Positions 36,038-44,941 of a stretch of DNA of 64,000 bases are shown in pieces (the first letter of the stretch is position 1; every line of letters begins with the position of its first letter). Under the pieces are notes generated by a model. That model did not search any database. It was given only the letters and a program-made list of their open reading frames with translations, and was not told the origin of the DNA. The stretch comes from Scytonematopsis contorta HA4267-MV1 (GTDB lineage Bacteria; Cyanobacteriota; Cyanobacteriia; Cyanobacteriales; Nostocaceae). The DNA is taken from the NCBI GenBank assembly GCA_019359035.1, contig JAHHIC010000045.1:1-64000 (forward strand), given 5' to 3'. The position numbers and the translations under genes were made by a program.

Positions 36038-37039
36038 ATGAAAAGCTTACAAGTTCCTGTGATTGATATCAGTGCTTTGGTTTCCCATAATGACGAACGC
36101 CACACAGTCGCAACTCAAATTGGACAAGCTTGTCGTGAGTGCGGCTTTTTCTATGTTGTCGGACATGGCGTAGATGAAGGTTTACAGCAACGTCTGGAAG
36201 AACTCAGTCGTCAGTTTTTCGCCCAAGATTTGCAAACTAAACTTCAAATCCGTATGGCTTTGGGGGGTAAAGCTTGGCGAGGATATTTTCCGGTTGGTGG
36301 TGAGCTGACATCTGGGAAACCCGACTTAAAGGAAGGGATTTACTTTGGTGCGGAACTGGGAGAAGAACATCCACTTGTGAAAGCTGATATTCCTATGCAT
36401 GGTTCTAACCTTTTTCCATCGAATATTTCGTATTTTCGCGAGACTGTGCTGGAATATATGGAGGCAATGACACAACTTGGACACCAATTAATGGCTGGTA
36501 TTGCTCTCAGCTTAGGGTTGGAAGAGTCTTATTTTACTGACCGTTACACGTACGACCCACTAATATTATTCCGTATTTTTAATTACCCTCCAAATCTAGC
36601 TCCCCAAGGTGGTGAAGAAAGTTGGGGTGTGGGAGAACACACCGACTATGGGGTTTTAACGATTTTAAAACAAGATGATTTAGGGGGATTGCAAGTAAAA
36701 TCAAAGTCAAGTTGGGTTGCTGCTCCCCCAGTTCCTGGTTCTTTTGTATGCAATATTGGGGATATGCTAGACCGGATGACGTCTGGGTTATATAAATCCA
36801 CACCCCATCGAGTGCTGAATTTGTCGGGAAAACACCGTCTTTCTTTCCCCTTTTTCTTTGACCCCAATTTTGACGTTGAGGTGAAGCCAATTGCATTAGA
36901 TGGAGTGGTGGTAAATTATGATAAGCGGGAACGTTGGGATGAAGCTAGCGTTCATGATTTCCGAGGTACGTATGGGGATTACGTTTTAGGTAAGGTGTCG
37001 AAGGTTTTTCCAGAGTTACGGAAAGCGGTATCTTCGTAA
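36038..37039 (+). CDS. Isopenicillin-N-synthase-family 2-oxoglutarate/Fe(II) oxygenase
   Basis: A 333-residue cytoplasmic non-heme iron oxygenase. The facial triad is His201 and Asp203 (GEHTDYG) plus His257 (STPHRV), and the co-substrate motif RLSF is at 267-270. The N-terminal DIOX_N domain (VPVIDISALV, CGFFYVVGHGV) is complete. The upstream dyad operator suggests sulfur control, so an organosulfur or sulfonate substrate is conceivable, but nothing in the sequence proves it. Confidence 0.85.
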   Translation: MKSLQVPVIDISALVSHNDERHTVATQIGQACRECGFFYVVGHGVDEGLQQRLEELSRQFFAQDLQTKLQIRMALGGKAWRGYFPVGGELTSGKPDLKEGIYFGAELGEEHPLVKADIPMHGSNLFPSNISYFRETVLEYMEAMTQLGHQLMAGIALSLGLEESYFTDRYTYDPLILFRIFNYPPNLAPQGGEESWGVGEHTDYGVLTILKQDDLGGLQVKSKSSWVAAPPVPGSFVCNIGDMLDRMTSGLYKSTPHRVLNLSGKHRLSFPFFFDPNFDVEVKPIALDGVVVNYDKRERWDEASVHDFRGTYGDYVLGKVSKVFPELRKAVSS

Positions 37040-37146
37040 TTATTGGCGATAAAAGAATAACTTTTGGTTATTGGGTCAAAAAAAAATAATATTTGATTTT
37101 ACTGATTAGGGAGCATAAAGTAAAAACAACAAGCAGCAAGTTGCAG

Positions 37147-37227
37147 ATGGAGCAGGGCAATGTGGTAAGTGGGTTGACATTGCTTACACTATCCGGAATT
37201 CTTTTCGGCTTTTTAGAAGCTTATTAG
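37147..37227 (+). CDS. Possible 26-residue membrane peptide
   Basis: ATG to TAG frame with a single hydrophobic helix (VSGLTLLTLSGILFGFLEAY). No clear ribosome-binding site. It is listed because a second tiny membrane frame with a good site follows at 37251; it may be spurious. Confidence 0.3.
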   Translation: MEQGNVVSGLTLLTLSGILFGFLEAY

Positions 37228-37250
37228 TAAAATTTTTGAGGTAAAAGTAA

Positions 37251-37403
37251 ATGTTAGAGCAAACTGTAAATACTTCGCTTCATACTGGAATAGAAATTAT
37301 CGTACTACTACTATTCCTGGTCTTGTTAGAAGTAGCTAGCTTCGCAGTTCTCTCTAAATTTCTTATGTTTGCCATTTGTTCAGATACTAAAAAACGAAAT
37401 TAA
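37251..37403 (+). CDS. Small single-pass membrane protein, 50 residues
   Basis: MLEQTVNTSLHTGIEIIVLL continues through one long hydrophobic helix (about 14-43) to a charged end (SDTKKRN). GAGGT lies 8 bp before the ATG. It overlaps the 3' end of the convergent TauE gene by 4 bp. I recognise no family. Confidence 0.5.
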   Translation: MLEQTVNTSLHTGIEIIVLLLFLVLLEVASFAVLSKFLMFAICSDTKKRN

Positions 37404-38218
37404 TTGGAATGATTAGATTGTAAGGATTTGCGAAGTGTTACTAATGTAAGAAGACTCACAACAGTAAGGTAGATACGTTGTAGCCATAAATTACTCAAAG
37501 TAAGGCTAATACGTCCACCAACAATCCCACCTATGAACATAGTAAAACCGAGAATAGCACCTAGCTTATAATCGATAACACCCTGCATCATAAAAATTAA
37601 AGTGGCAGAGAGTGAGGAAAATATATTAATAAACTTGGTCGTAGCTATTGCTTGAACAAATGTCATGCGAAATAGCATTACATAGGCTGCTGTCAGCAAA
37701 GTAACATAGCCACCACTAAAAAAGCCGCCATAAATACCAAGAACAAAGGTGGCTACATAACCGAGAATTTCTGCTACTCGTGAAGGTATCGTCTCTACTG
37801 GAGCTACTCCTGCATTTCGGTTAGCAATTGACAGAACTGTAACCGTAATCATTGAAATAGAGATAATCAACGGCATTGATTTTGAGGGTATAACCAGAAC
37901 AAGCAATGCTCCCAAAATGGATGCTGTTAACGTTAAAACTATCAATAATGGTAAACGCTGACGCTCAATAACTCCTTTGCCAACAAATGGTAATGTGCCA
38001 CCAATACTCATTAAAGTTAGTGCCAACATATTAGTAGCAAGGGCAATACGCGGTTCAATCCCAAACTGAAGCATTATAGGTACAGTGATTAGAGAAGTAC
38101 TACCAGTAATGACGCTGATAACACTTGCTATGAAGAAAATTGCTATTAGAGTAAATAATTGAATGGTTGTCAAGACAAATATTCCTTTTTGTTTAATCCA
38201 ATTTATCGGTCGAGACAC
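37400..38218 (-). CDS. TauE/SafE-family membrane transporter
   Basis: A 272-residue protein with about eight membrane helices. Both halves of the family repeat are present: SVITGSTSLITVPIMLQFGIEPRIALATNMLAL and GIYGGFFSGGYVTLLTAAYVM. The start is a GTG at 38218 with a weak ribosome-binding site; a nearer start is possible. A dyad operator lies 335 bp upstream. Transported anion unknown, sulfite-like by family. Confidence 0.8.
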   Translation of the reverse strand: MSRPINWIKQKGIFVLTTIQLFTLIAIFFIASVISVITGSTSLITVPIMLQFGIEPRIALATNMLALTLMSIGGTLPFVGKGVIERQRLPLLIVLTLTASILGALLVLVIPSKSMPLIISISMITVTVLSIANRNAGVAPVETIPSRVAEILGYVATFVLGIYGGFFSGGYVTLLTAAYVMLFRMTFVQAIATTKFINIFSSLSATLIFMMQGVIDYKLGAILGFTMFIGGIVGGRISLTLSNLWLQRIYLTVVSLLTLVTLRKSLQSNHSN

Positions 38219-38553
38219 CCAAGTAAATGATGAGAATAGATTATCATAAATTATACTTTTATGTTACCTTTATTTTTTGACCTATTTTGTAAAGAGCTAA
38301 TTTGTAAAGAGCTAATATTCAATTTTTGAACGAAGAAAAAGGAAGAAAATAAATATTTCCTATTTATCAAAATAATTTAAGCTAATTACCCAATTTAATT
38401 AAAGAATAATTCATTGTTTTTCTCTAAAAACGTTCTATAAAGGCGAAATGCTCACTTTTATAGAATTTAGACCTGCTAAACTGAGAGTGTGCCTTGCTTT
38501 TGCAAAAGAGAGGAAGTTTTAGGATGAGGCAAATTACTTACCATATCCAAAAC

Positions 38554-38579
38554 TACGGTAAATCTATCGTTTTACAGTA
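38554..38579. promoter_or_regulatory. 26-bp dyad operator candidate, site 11 (orphan)
   Basis: TACGGTAAATC and GTTTTACAGTA flank TATC: a good match with no gene close by on either side. Confidence 0.7.
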
Positions 38580-38694
38580 GTTAACTGCCGCTAGTGAGAC
38601 TATTGCATAAATTAGTAGAACATGCAAGTACTATTTTTTACTAATTAAACAACCCCTCAGTTTCAAATGGCACTAAGAAAAGCACCTCTCACAC

Positions 38695-38839
38695 CCCTTC
38701 ACTAAAGTTCGGGCTGAAAGCTTAAACCCGTTAAAAACGGGTTGTAATCTAAGTATAATAAGGGTTTTAGTCCGTTTACCCTTCGGGATAACTTCGTTAA
38801 CAACGGACTTTAGCTTTTAGCCCGAACTTTAGTGAAGGG
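38695..38839. repeat. Inverted repeat with 21-bp perfect arms and inner hairpins
   Basis: Arms CCCTTCACTAAAGTTCGGGC and complement enclose two smaller hairpins, AACCCGT/ACGGGTT at about 38724-38742 and AGTCCGTT/AACGGACT at about 38769-38809. The arms share TTTAGCTTTTAG-type sequence with the inverted repeat at 4638. Confidence 0.85.
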
Positions 38840-39712
38840 TATCTGTGAGCATTACAAGCGTGCCATCCCCCCCAGTTCCCCACTCCCCAGCTAGGGTTTA
38901 CATAGATTAAGTTTTGTTTAGATTATCAGAATACTATGCGAACTACTTGTTTTTTTACTAAAAGTGTGCAAAGCTTTGTTATAAGAAAAACTACTATATC
39001 TTGATAAAGTTTTAGTAGTTTAAAGAAAAAGTGCTAATGTATAGTCAGCAAACGTAAGAAAAACAATAATTTAGGTTGCTTACAAGCTGCGACCACTAGC
39101 ACAAGGGAAGATTATAGGTTGTATTACCGCATTGGCGTTAAAAAGACTGAGCCTCAAAACTACTACTTGTAAGAATTGGGTGAAGGCAATGCAAAAGAAT
39201 TTAACTACCGATTTTGACCTAAACTTGAAAGCGATCGCACTCGGTTATCGCAGCTGCTGGGGGTTGTGTTGTTCTCAGTAAAGCTTGAGGGTGCAATAGT
39301 TTGGCTGAAGACGGATACCTTATAGCTGAAACTGGCACGGAGGTGTGAGGAATGTAATTTTTCATACTTATCGCATCTCTTCTGCCCTTTTTTTAGATTG
39401 CCAAAACTTTGTTTTCCAAATCTCAGTAAAGATAAGCGGAACAGGGTAGCCACTGCCAATCAAAGTAATTCAAAATAAAAGTAGTTAGTAATTAATTTTT
39501 AGGGGTTTAATTACAAATTACGAACTAAAAACCGCGAATTACATTGCTTGGCAGCGCCTACCCTGGGAATAACAAGCTCATTTCCAGGCAGCTAACTAGA
39601 CTACAAAATACAGCCATGAGGTTGTAGGTTTTCCCTCTGCAACTACTAGCGGATAGCAGTTTTAGGATATGACTGCTATCTATTCTCTAAAATTTATCAA
39701 GGGGTGATAATT

Positions 39713-39790
39713 ATGACGGTTTACATTAAAATTTCCGAAAAAGTCTCACTTTGCACAAATTTAGGAGCTTCTTTGTTATTCCGTTATTGA
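39713..39790 (+). CDS. Possible 25-residue leader peptide
   Basis: MTVYIKISEKVSLCTNLGAS and five further residues to TGA, preceded by AGGGG at 8 bp. It lies 298 bp before the DszC-like gene on the same strand. Short, with a good initiation signal, so a regulatory leader is possible; unproven. Confidence 0.3.
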   Translation: MTVYIKISEKVSLCTNLGASLLFRY

Positions 39791-40087
39791 CAAATAGCTT
39801 CATAGGTATAGGCGCAAGGTAACTCCTTAATATCGTTATTCAGAGTTCTATGTCGGCATGAGGGTGTATCTACATTTTTTGCTAAGCAAGCTAACTCACA
39901 TCTTTTAGATTTGCACAAATAGATTTGCACGAATTATTTTATGGGTTAACTCATGGAAGGTATTACCCTCTATGATAAATGCTTTACTAGGTTCATTCCT
40001 AGTAAAGTTTTCCAAAAAGTTTCTCGAAAAAAATGAGAAGAGTATCTTTAGACCGGAGATAGTCAAAAATAGATTAGGAATTTGGTA

Positions 40088-41275
40088 ATGGTGCAATTAT
40101 TAGAAGTCCAAACATCTCAAGATTGGTTTTCCATCGCATCTTCTCTTTCTCAAGAACTTCGTACTAACGCAGTTGAACGTGATATCAAAGGAGGAATTCC
40201 TAATTTTGAAGTGAAAAAGCTGCGTCAAAGTGGCTTATTACCATTAGTAGTCCCTAAAGAATATGGCGGAATAGGTGCAAATTGGGTAGAGGCTCTGAAC
40301 ATTGTTCAAGAATTATCAAAAGCTGATGGTTCTATAGGTCAACTATATGGAAACCATCTTAATTTAACAGCCTTAGCTCATGTTTCAGGAACCGCAGAAC
40401 AAAAAGTAAGATACTATCAAGAAACAGCAAAAAAAAATTTGTTCTGGGCAAATGCTATTAACACCAGAGATACTAGATTAAAACTTTCTGTAGATAAAGA
40501 AAACTTTCGTATTAATGGAATAAAAAGTTTTGGTACTGGTATTAGCATAGCTGATTTAAGAGTATTTTCAGCTTTACAACCTGGAGTTGATTTACCCATA
40601 ATCTTCGCGATTCCTAAAGACAGAGAAGGATTAATTTCTAATGAAGATTGGGACAACTTTGGACAGCGTCGTACTGATAGCGGTAGTTTTACATTTAATA
40701 ATGTTTTGGTAAAAAGATATGAGATTTTCGGGCCTGCCGAACCTCCAGAGAATGCATTTTCGACGTTTCTTGGCATCATTGCCCAACTCACAAAAACCTA
40801 TGTTTATCTCGGAATTACTCAAGGTGCCATTGAAGCAGCAAAGGAATATACAACTACTACCACTAAACCCTGGATTACATCAGGAGTAAATAGTGCTAGT
40901 AAAGACCCATATATTCTTTATCATTATGGTGAATTTTGGATTCAACTCCAAGCAGCAATTAGTCTTGCAGAACAAGCCGCACAGAAAGCTCAATCCGCAT
41001 GGGACAAGGGATTAGGCTTAACTTATAATGAAAGAGGTGAAGTTGCCATTGCTGTATTTGCAGCTAAAGCATTAGCAACTCGTGTCGGCTTAGATATTAC
41101 TAATCGTATTTTTGAAGTAATGGGAACCCGTGCTACAGGTAACAAGTATGGCTTCGACCGTTACTGGCGAGATTTACGTACCTTTACTCTACATGACCCT
41201 GTGGATTATAAGTTGCGAGCAGTGGGTGATTGGCTACTAAATAATGAATTACCACTCATTACTCAATACTCATAA
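40088..41275 (+). CDS. Acyl-CoA-dehydrogenase-fold FMN monooxygenase, DszC/SfnB-like
   Basis: A 395-residue flavoprotein with the complete three-domain fold: N-terminal helices (LVVPKEYGGIGANWVEALNI), a middle domain (INGIKSFGTGISIADLRVFS, NFGQRRTDSGSFTFNNVLV) and C-terminal helical bundle (VMGTRATGNKYGFDRYWRDL). HDP near the end (TFTLHDPVDYK) is typical of the DszC/SfnB subgroup, which oxygenates and does not dehydrogenate. The ATG at 40088 is preferred to the in-frame TTG at 40082. Organosulfur substrate is inferred. Confidence 0.82.
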   Translation: MVQLLEVQTSQDWFSIASSLSQELRTNAVERDIKGGIPNFEVKKLRQSGLLPLVVPKEYGGIGANWVEALNIVQELSKADGSIGQLYGNHLNLTALAHVSGTAEQKVRYYQETAKKNLFWANAINTRDTRLKLSVDKENFRINGIKSFGTGISIADLRVFSALQPGVDLPIIFAIPKDREGLISNEDWDNFGQRRTDSGSFTFNNVLVKRYEIFGPAEPPENAFSTFLGIIAQLTKTYVYLGITQGAIEAAKEYTTTTTKPWITSGVNSASKDPYILYHYGEFWIQLQAAISLAEQAAQKAQSAWDKGLGLTYNERGEVAIAVFAAKALATRVGLDITNRIFEVMGTRATGNKYGFDRYWRDLRTFTLHDPVDYKLRAVGDWLLNNELPLITQYS

Positions 41276-41761
41276 ATAAAATTGAAAAGTTTTGCTGTTA
41301 GTCTATTATGTAGAATAGAATATAATCTATTCTACATAATTTTCTCATCAAAAGAATATTAATAATAGTTAGATAAATGTCACAATATAAAGTTTATTTA
41401 ATATTTTATATTTCAATAACAAATTATAATAAATATGGTTTCAATTGAATTTCATCTCCGTTACAATCTACGGTTGGAGTGGCTAATACCCACTCCTTAT
41501 CTAAAACTTATTTAAAAAGCATTTATTAAAAAATTTTAGAATTAAATCTCCTCGACAATTATAAGGGTAGAAGTAAGTTGCTGCCCTATTTTATTGAAAA
41601 TAAACACTATCAACAAATCAGATAAAACACAAATATAGCAATTCTCTTTTTATTAAATATACAAGGGCGGGCAAGGATGCCCACCCCACAATAGTTTCGA
41701 GATAAGTGTGAGCTAGAAATATAAAGATTATTCCGATTTTGCCGCAGCTTAGGCTAAGATA
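41276..41761. other. AT-rich spacer before the dyad at 41762
   Basis: TAGAATAGAATATAATCTAT at about 41312-41331, with TTCTACATAAT following, could fold. No gene seen. Confidence 0.35.
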
Positions 41762-41787
41762 TACGGTAACTCGATTGATATGCCGTA
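41762..41787. promoter_or_regulatory. 26-bp dyad operator candidate, site 12 (truncated aminotransferase)
   Basis: TACGGTAACTC and GATATGCCGTA flank GATT, 23 bp before the GTG start of the aminotransferase remnant. Confidence 0.75.
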
Positions 41788-41810
41788 TTATATAGTAACG
41801 GAGCATCAAG

Positions 41811-42323
41811 GTGAATGAGGTATCCAAACAAAAAACTTCACGCAAAGCAAACCAGTTCACAGAATCTGTGATTCGGGAGATGACAAGGGTTGCACTACAA
41901 TACGGTGCTGTTAACCTAGCGCAAGGATTTCCTGATTTTTCTTGCCCGCCAGAATTAAAAAAAGCAGCCTACGAAGCAATAGAAGCGGATGTGAACCAGT
42001 ACGCTATTACTTGGGGTGATAAGGCTTTTCGTAATAGCATTGCCGAAAAAGTTAAGTGGTATCTGGGCTTAAATATTGACCCTGAAACAGAAATCACTGT
42101 TACCTGCGGTTCTACGGAAGCAATGGTGGCTGTGATGTTAGCAACAGTTGACCCCGGTGACGAGGTGATTGTATTTGAGCCTTATTACGAAAACTACGGG
42201 CCAGATGCGGTATTAGCCAGCGCGACACCTCGTTATGTCAAGCTGCATCCCCCAGAATGGACATTTGATGAAACAGAACTGCGTCAAGCTTTTAACGAAA
42301 GAACAAATTACAAAGCGAATTAG
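41811..42323 (+). pseudogene. N-terminal remnant of a class I/II PLP aminotransferase
   Basis: Only 170 residues remain of a protein that is normally about 390. The N-terminal part is well conserved: VNLAQGFPDFSCPPELKKAA, ITVTCGSTEAMVAVMLATVD, FEPYYENYGPDAVLASA. The frame then diverges after FNERT into NYKAN and stops, before the PLP lysine, so the product cannot be an active aminotransferase. It resembles methionine/kynurenine-type aminotransferases, one of which (MtnE) ends methionine salvage. Promoter, operator and GTG start with GGAG are intact. The missing part is not found elsewhere in the window. Confidence 0.85.
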
Positions 42324-42360
42324 CTATTAATTAATAAATTTTCTTCCTTTACTGTTTGTT

Positions 42361-42940
42361 ATGACAACTCACAATAATATTTTACAAGCAATTGGAAAAA
42401 CTCCATTGATTAAACTAAATAGAGTTACACAAGATATATCATCTCAAATTTATGCAAAAGTAGAATATCTCAACCCTGGAGGTAGTACTAAAGATAGAAT
42501 AGCTCTCGCCATGATTGAAGCAGCAGAGAAAGAAGGCTTGCTAAAACCAGGTGGAACAATAATAGAAGCGACCGCAGGCAATACAGGTGTAGGATTAGCA
42601 ATGATAGCAGCAGTAAAAAAATATCGCTGCATTTTTGTGATGCCTGATAAAATGAGCCAAGAAAAAGTAAATTTACTTAAAGCTTATGGTGCAGAAGTAG
42701 TAGTTACTCCTACATCTGTAGCACCAGATTCTCCAGAAAGCTATAACGGTATAGCTGAAAGATTAGTAAAAGAAGGGTAAACCTTTACCAATTTTAGATG
42801 AAGAGGTTGATGCTTCAGAAGCTTACCGAGTATTGTTGTCTGGAACAACAGGTATTATTATCAAACGGAATGAAGTACCCATTGGATTAATTACAAGAGC
42901 CGATTTAATTAGATATTGGATTGATGAAATCGAGGAGTAA
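42361..42940 (+). pseudogene. Cystathionine beta-synthase with an internal deletion and frameshift
   Basis: Residues 1-139 (42361-42777) match the N-terminal PLP domain of CBS/cysteine synthases, with the PLP lysine in GGSTKDRI (Lys44) and [11 protein letters not shown]. The frame stops at TAA 42778. In the +1 frame from 42779, a C-terminal CBS-domain end follows (PLPILDEEVDASEAYRVLLS, then GLITRADLIRYWIDEIEE) to 42940. About 260-270 internal residues are missing. The adjacent gene encodes the next step of reverse transsulfuration. Confidence 0.85.
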
Positions 42941-42945
42941 AAAAA

Positions 42946-44085
42946 ATGGAATTTGAAACTAGAGCTATTCACGATGGTCAGGAACCAGACTCAAAAACAG
43001 GTGCTGTAATTGTCCCAATTTATTTGACTTCTACCTATCAACAAGAAGCGATTGGTCAGCATAAAGGTTACGAATACTCTCGTACAGGAAACCCCACTAG
43101 AACAGCACTTGAAGAAAGTTTAGCTTCTTTAGAAGGGGGAAAATATGGTTTAGCTTTTGCTTCTGGTTTATCAGCTACAACTACAGTCTTGAATTTGCTC
43201 AAAAGTGGCGACCATATTATTGCAGGGGATGACCTTTATGGGGGAACCTACAGATTGTTAGAAAAAGTGGTGAGTAATTGGGGGATAACTACAACTTACG
43301 TTGATATTGATGAAATCACTAATTTTAGTAGTGCAATTCAAGCAAATACAAAGTTGATTTGGATTGAAACTCCAACTAATCCTTTATTGAAGATTATTGA
43401 TATTGAGTTTATTGCCAATATAGCTAAGCAAAATAATCTGATTTTAGTAGTTGACAATACATTTGTAAGTCCTTATTTTCAAAGACCTTTGGAATTAGGA
43501 GCAGATATTGTTGTTCACAGTACCACAAAATATTTAGCTGGTCATAGCGACATTATTGGTGGTGCGGTTGTAACTTCCAATGAAGAACTTTATAGCCAGT
43601 TAAAATTTTATCAAAATGCGATTGGTGCTGTTCCTAGTCCCTTTGATAGCTGGTTAGTTTTAAGGGGAATTAAAACTTTAGCGATTAGAATGCGGGAACA
43701 TGAAAAAAATGCTTTATATTTAGCTTATTTTTTAGAAAAACATCCCAAAATTGAAAAAATTTATTATCCAGGATTACCCACTCATGAACATCATCAACTG
43801 GCAAAATCTCAAATGTCTGGTTTTGGTGGAATGATAAGTTTGGAAATAAAAGGTGGGTTTACGGAAGTTGAAAAATTCGCTTCTCGGCTTAAATTATTTT
43901 TGTTGGCTGAAAGTTTGGGAGGTGTAGAATCACTGCTTTGCTATCCGGCAAAAATGACCCACGGTGCTTTACCAGAAACTGAAAGATTAAAACGAGGAAT
44001 TAAAGATAATTTACTACGTCTTTCCGTCGGTATTGAAAATCCTCAAGACTTGAAACAAGATTTAGAAAATGCCTTAGTAAATTAA
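42946..44085 (+). CDS. Cystathionine gamma-lyase / gamma-synthase (MetB/MccB family)
   Basis: PLP enzyme of 379 residues. MEFETRAIHDGQEPDSKTGA, YEYSRTGNPTR, and the PLP lysine 195 in HSTTKYLAGHSDIIGG are intact, as is the C-terminal RLSVGIE. GAGGAG precedes the ATG. Behind a CBS remnant, a lyase role (cystathionine to cysteine) is more likely than synthase, but the two activities cannot be told apart by eye. It begins 5 bp after the CBS remnant. Confidence 0.88.
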   Translation: MEFETRAIHDGQEPDSKTGAVIVPIYLTSTYQQEAIGQHKGYEYSRTGNPTRTALEESLASLEGGKYGLAFASGLSATTTVLNLLKSGDHIIAGDDLYGGTYRLLEKVVSNWGITTTYVDIDEITNFSSAIQANTKLIWIETPTNPLLKIIDIEFIANIAKQNNLILVVDNTFVSPYFQRPLELGADIVVHSTTKYLAGHSDIIGGAVVTSNEELYSQLKFYQNAIGAVPSPFDSWLVLRGIKTLAIRMREHEKNALYLAYFLEKHPKIEKIYYPGLPTHEHHQLAKSQMSGFGGMISLEIKGGFTEVEKFASRLKLFLLAESLGGVESLLCYPAKMTHGALPETERLKRGIKDNLLRLSVGIENPQDLKQDLENALVN

Positions 44086-44235
44086 TTTTAGCTAAAACAC
44101 ATTTAAATTGCATAATTTAAATTTACCTAACTCTTGTGGGGTGGGCATCGCAAGCCCCGCCTGAGTATGCAAATTAAATGTGTAACAGCTTATCAACAGC
44201 AAAAAAGCTAGTGTTATAGAGGTAAGTTGAGTTAT

Positions 44236-44940
44236 TTACTCCGAAACCTTTCCAGCTTCACGACCCTCGGTTATTAAAGAAAAACCGATAATTGCTGCTG
44301 TAACTACAGTCAAGCCACGATTTTCTAAAGTATGGCTATCAATCAAAATGAAAATACCTAATCCAATTAGAACAAAAGGAACCAGATAATTGCCGTAATG
44401 GGTGAAGAGTTTAGCAAGTATTGGGACTTGAGTCAAACGATAAGCAGCGTAACACCAAACAGCAACCAATGAGAAGAAAATAAACAAAATCACTCCCAAG
44501 TTTTCCCATGTAGTGCTAGCAAATAAAGGCACATAAATACTAAGATTATCCCCACCATTGGCAACAGTTACAGCCGCAACTCCGTAAGCTTGGGGAGAAA
44601 ATAAATTTTCTAGTAAAGAATTTCCAGTAGACTTTTCAGGTTGTGGTATTGTTTCATCTTCTTCAGCTTCTGGATTTAGCAAACGATTAATACCAATCGA
44701 AATAGGAACCGTACCTAAGACTCCAATCCAAGCTTCTGGAAAAAGTCTACCACCAAAAAAACTGGGCAAGCTTGCTAACACAAGCGCAGTAAAACCGAGA
44801 TACTGTCCTACAACAATATGTTGGTGTCGAAACTTTGCATTTACCTGCGAGAAAAACAGAAGCAAAACAACAATATCATCTAAATTGGTAGCAGCAAATG
44901 CAAAAAATCCGGTTGAAATCGCACTAATGAAGTCATCCAT
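44236..44940 (-). CDS. CadD-family transporter, copy 2
   Basis: A 234-residue membrane protein. FAATNLDDIVVLLLFFSQVN and GQYLGFTALVLASLPSFFGG in the first half, VANGGDNLSIYVPLFAST in the second. The ATG at 44940 lies one base after the SPFH stop codon, suggesting translational coupling; the longer frame starts at 44964 within that gene. Last gene of a minus-strand cassette. Confidence 0.82.
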   Translation of the reverse strand: MDDFISAISTGFFAFAATNLDDIVVLLLFFSQVNAKFRHQHIVVGQYLGFTALVLASLPSFFGGRLFPEAWIGVLGTVPISIGINRLLNPEAEEDETIPQPEKSTGNSLLENLFSPQAYGVAAVTVANGGDNLSIYVPLFASTTWENLGVILFIFFSLVAVWCYAAYRLTQVPILAKLFTHYGNYLVPFVLIGLGIFILIDSHTLENRGLTVVTAAIIGFSLITEGREAGKVSE

Positions 44941-44941
44941 T

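Larger units (their letters stand above)
38219..40087. other. 1.87-kb intergenic region with operator, structured repeat and a possible leader peptide
   Basis: No full-length gene is recognised. It contains a dyad operator (38554), a cloverleaf-like inverted repeat (38695-38839), one GCGATCGC site (39231) and a 25-codon frame with a good ribosome-binding site (39713). The long frames on the minus strand (39205-39459 and 39905-40096) have no family resemblance and no ribosome-binding site. Confidence 0.5.

Noticed and set aside
39205-39459. 84-codon minus-strand frame in the large spacer
   Set aside because: No ribosome-binding site, no recognisable family and composition like the surrounding non-coding DNA.
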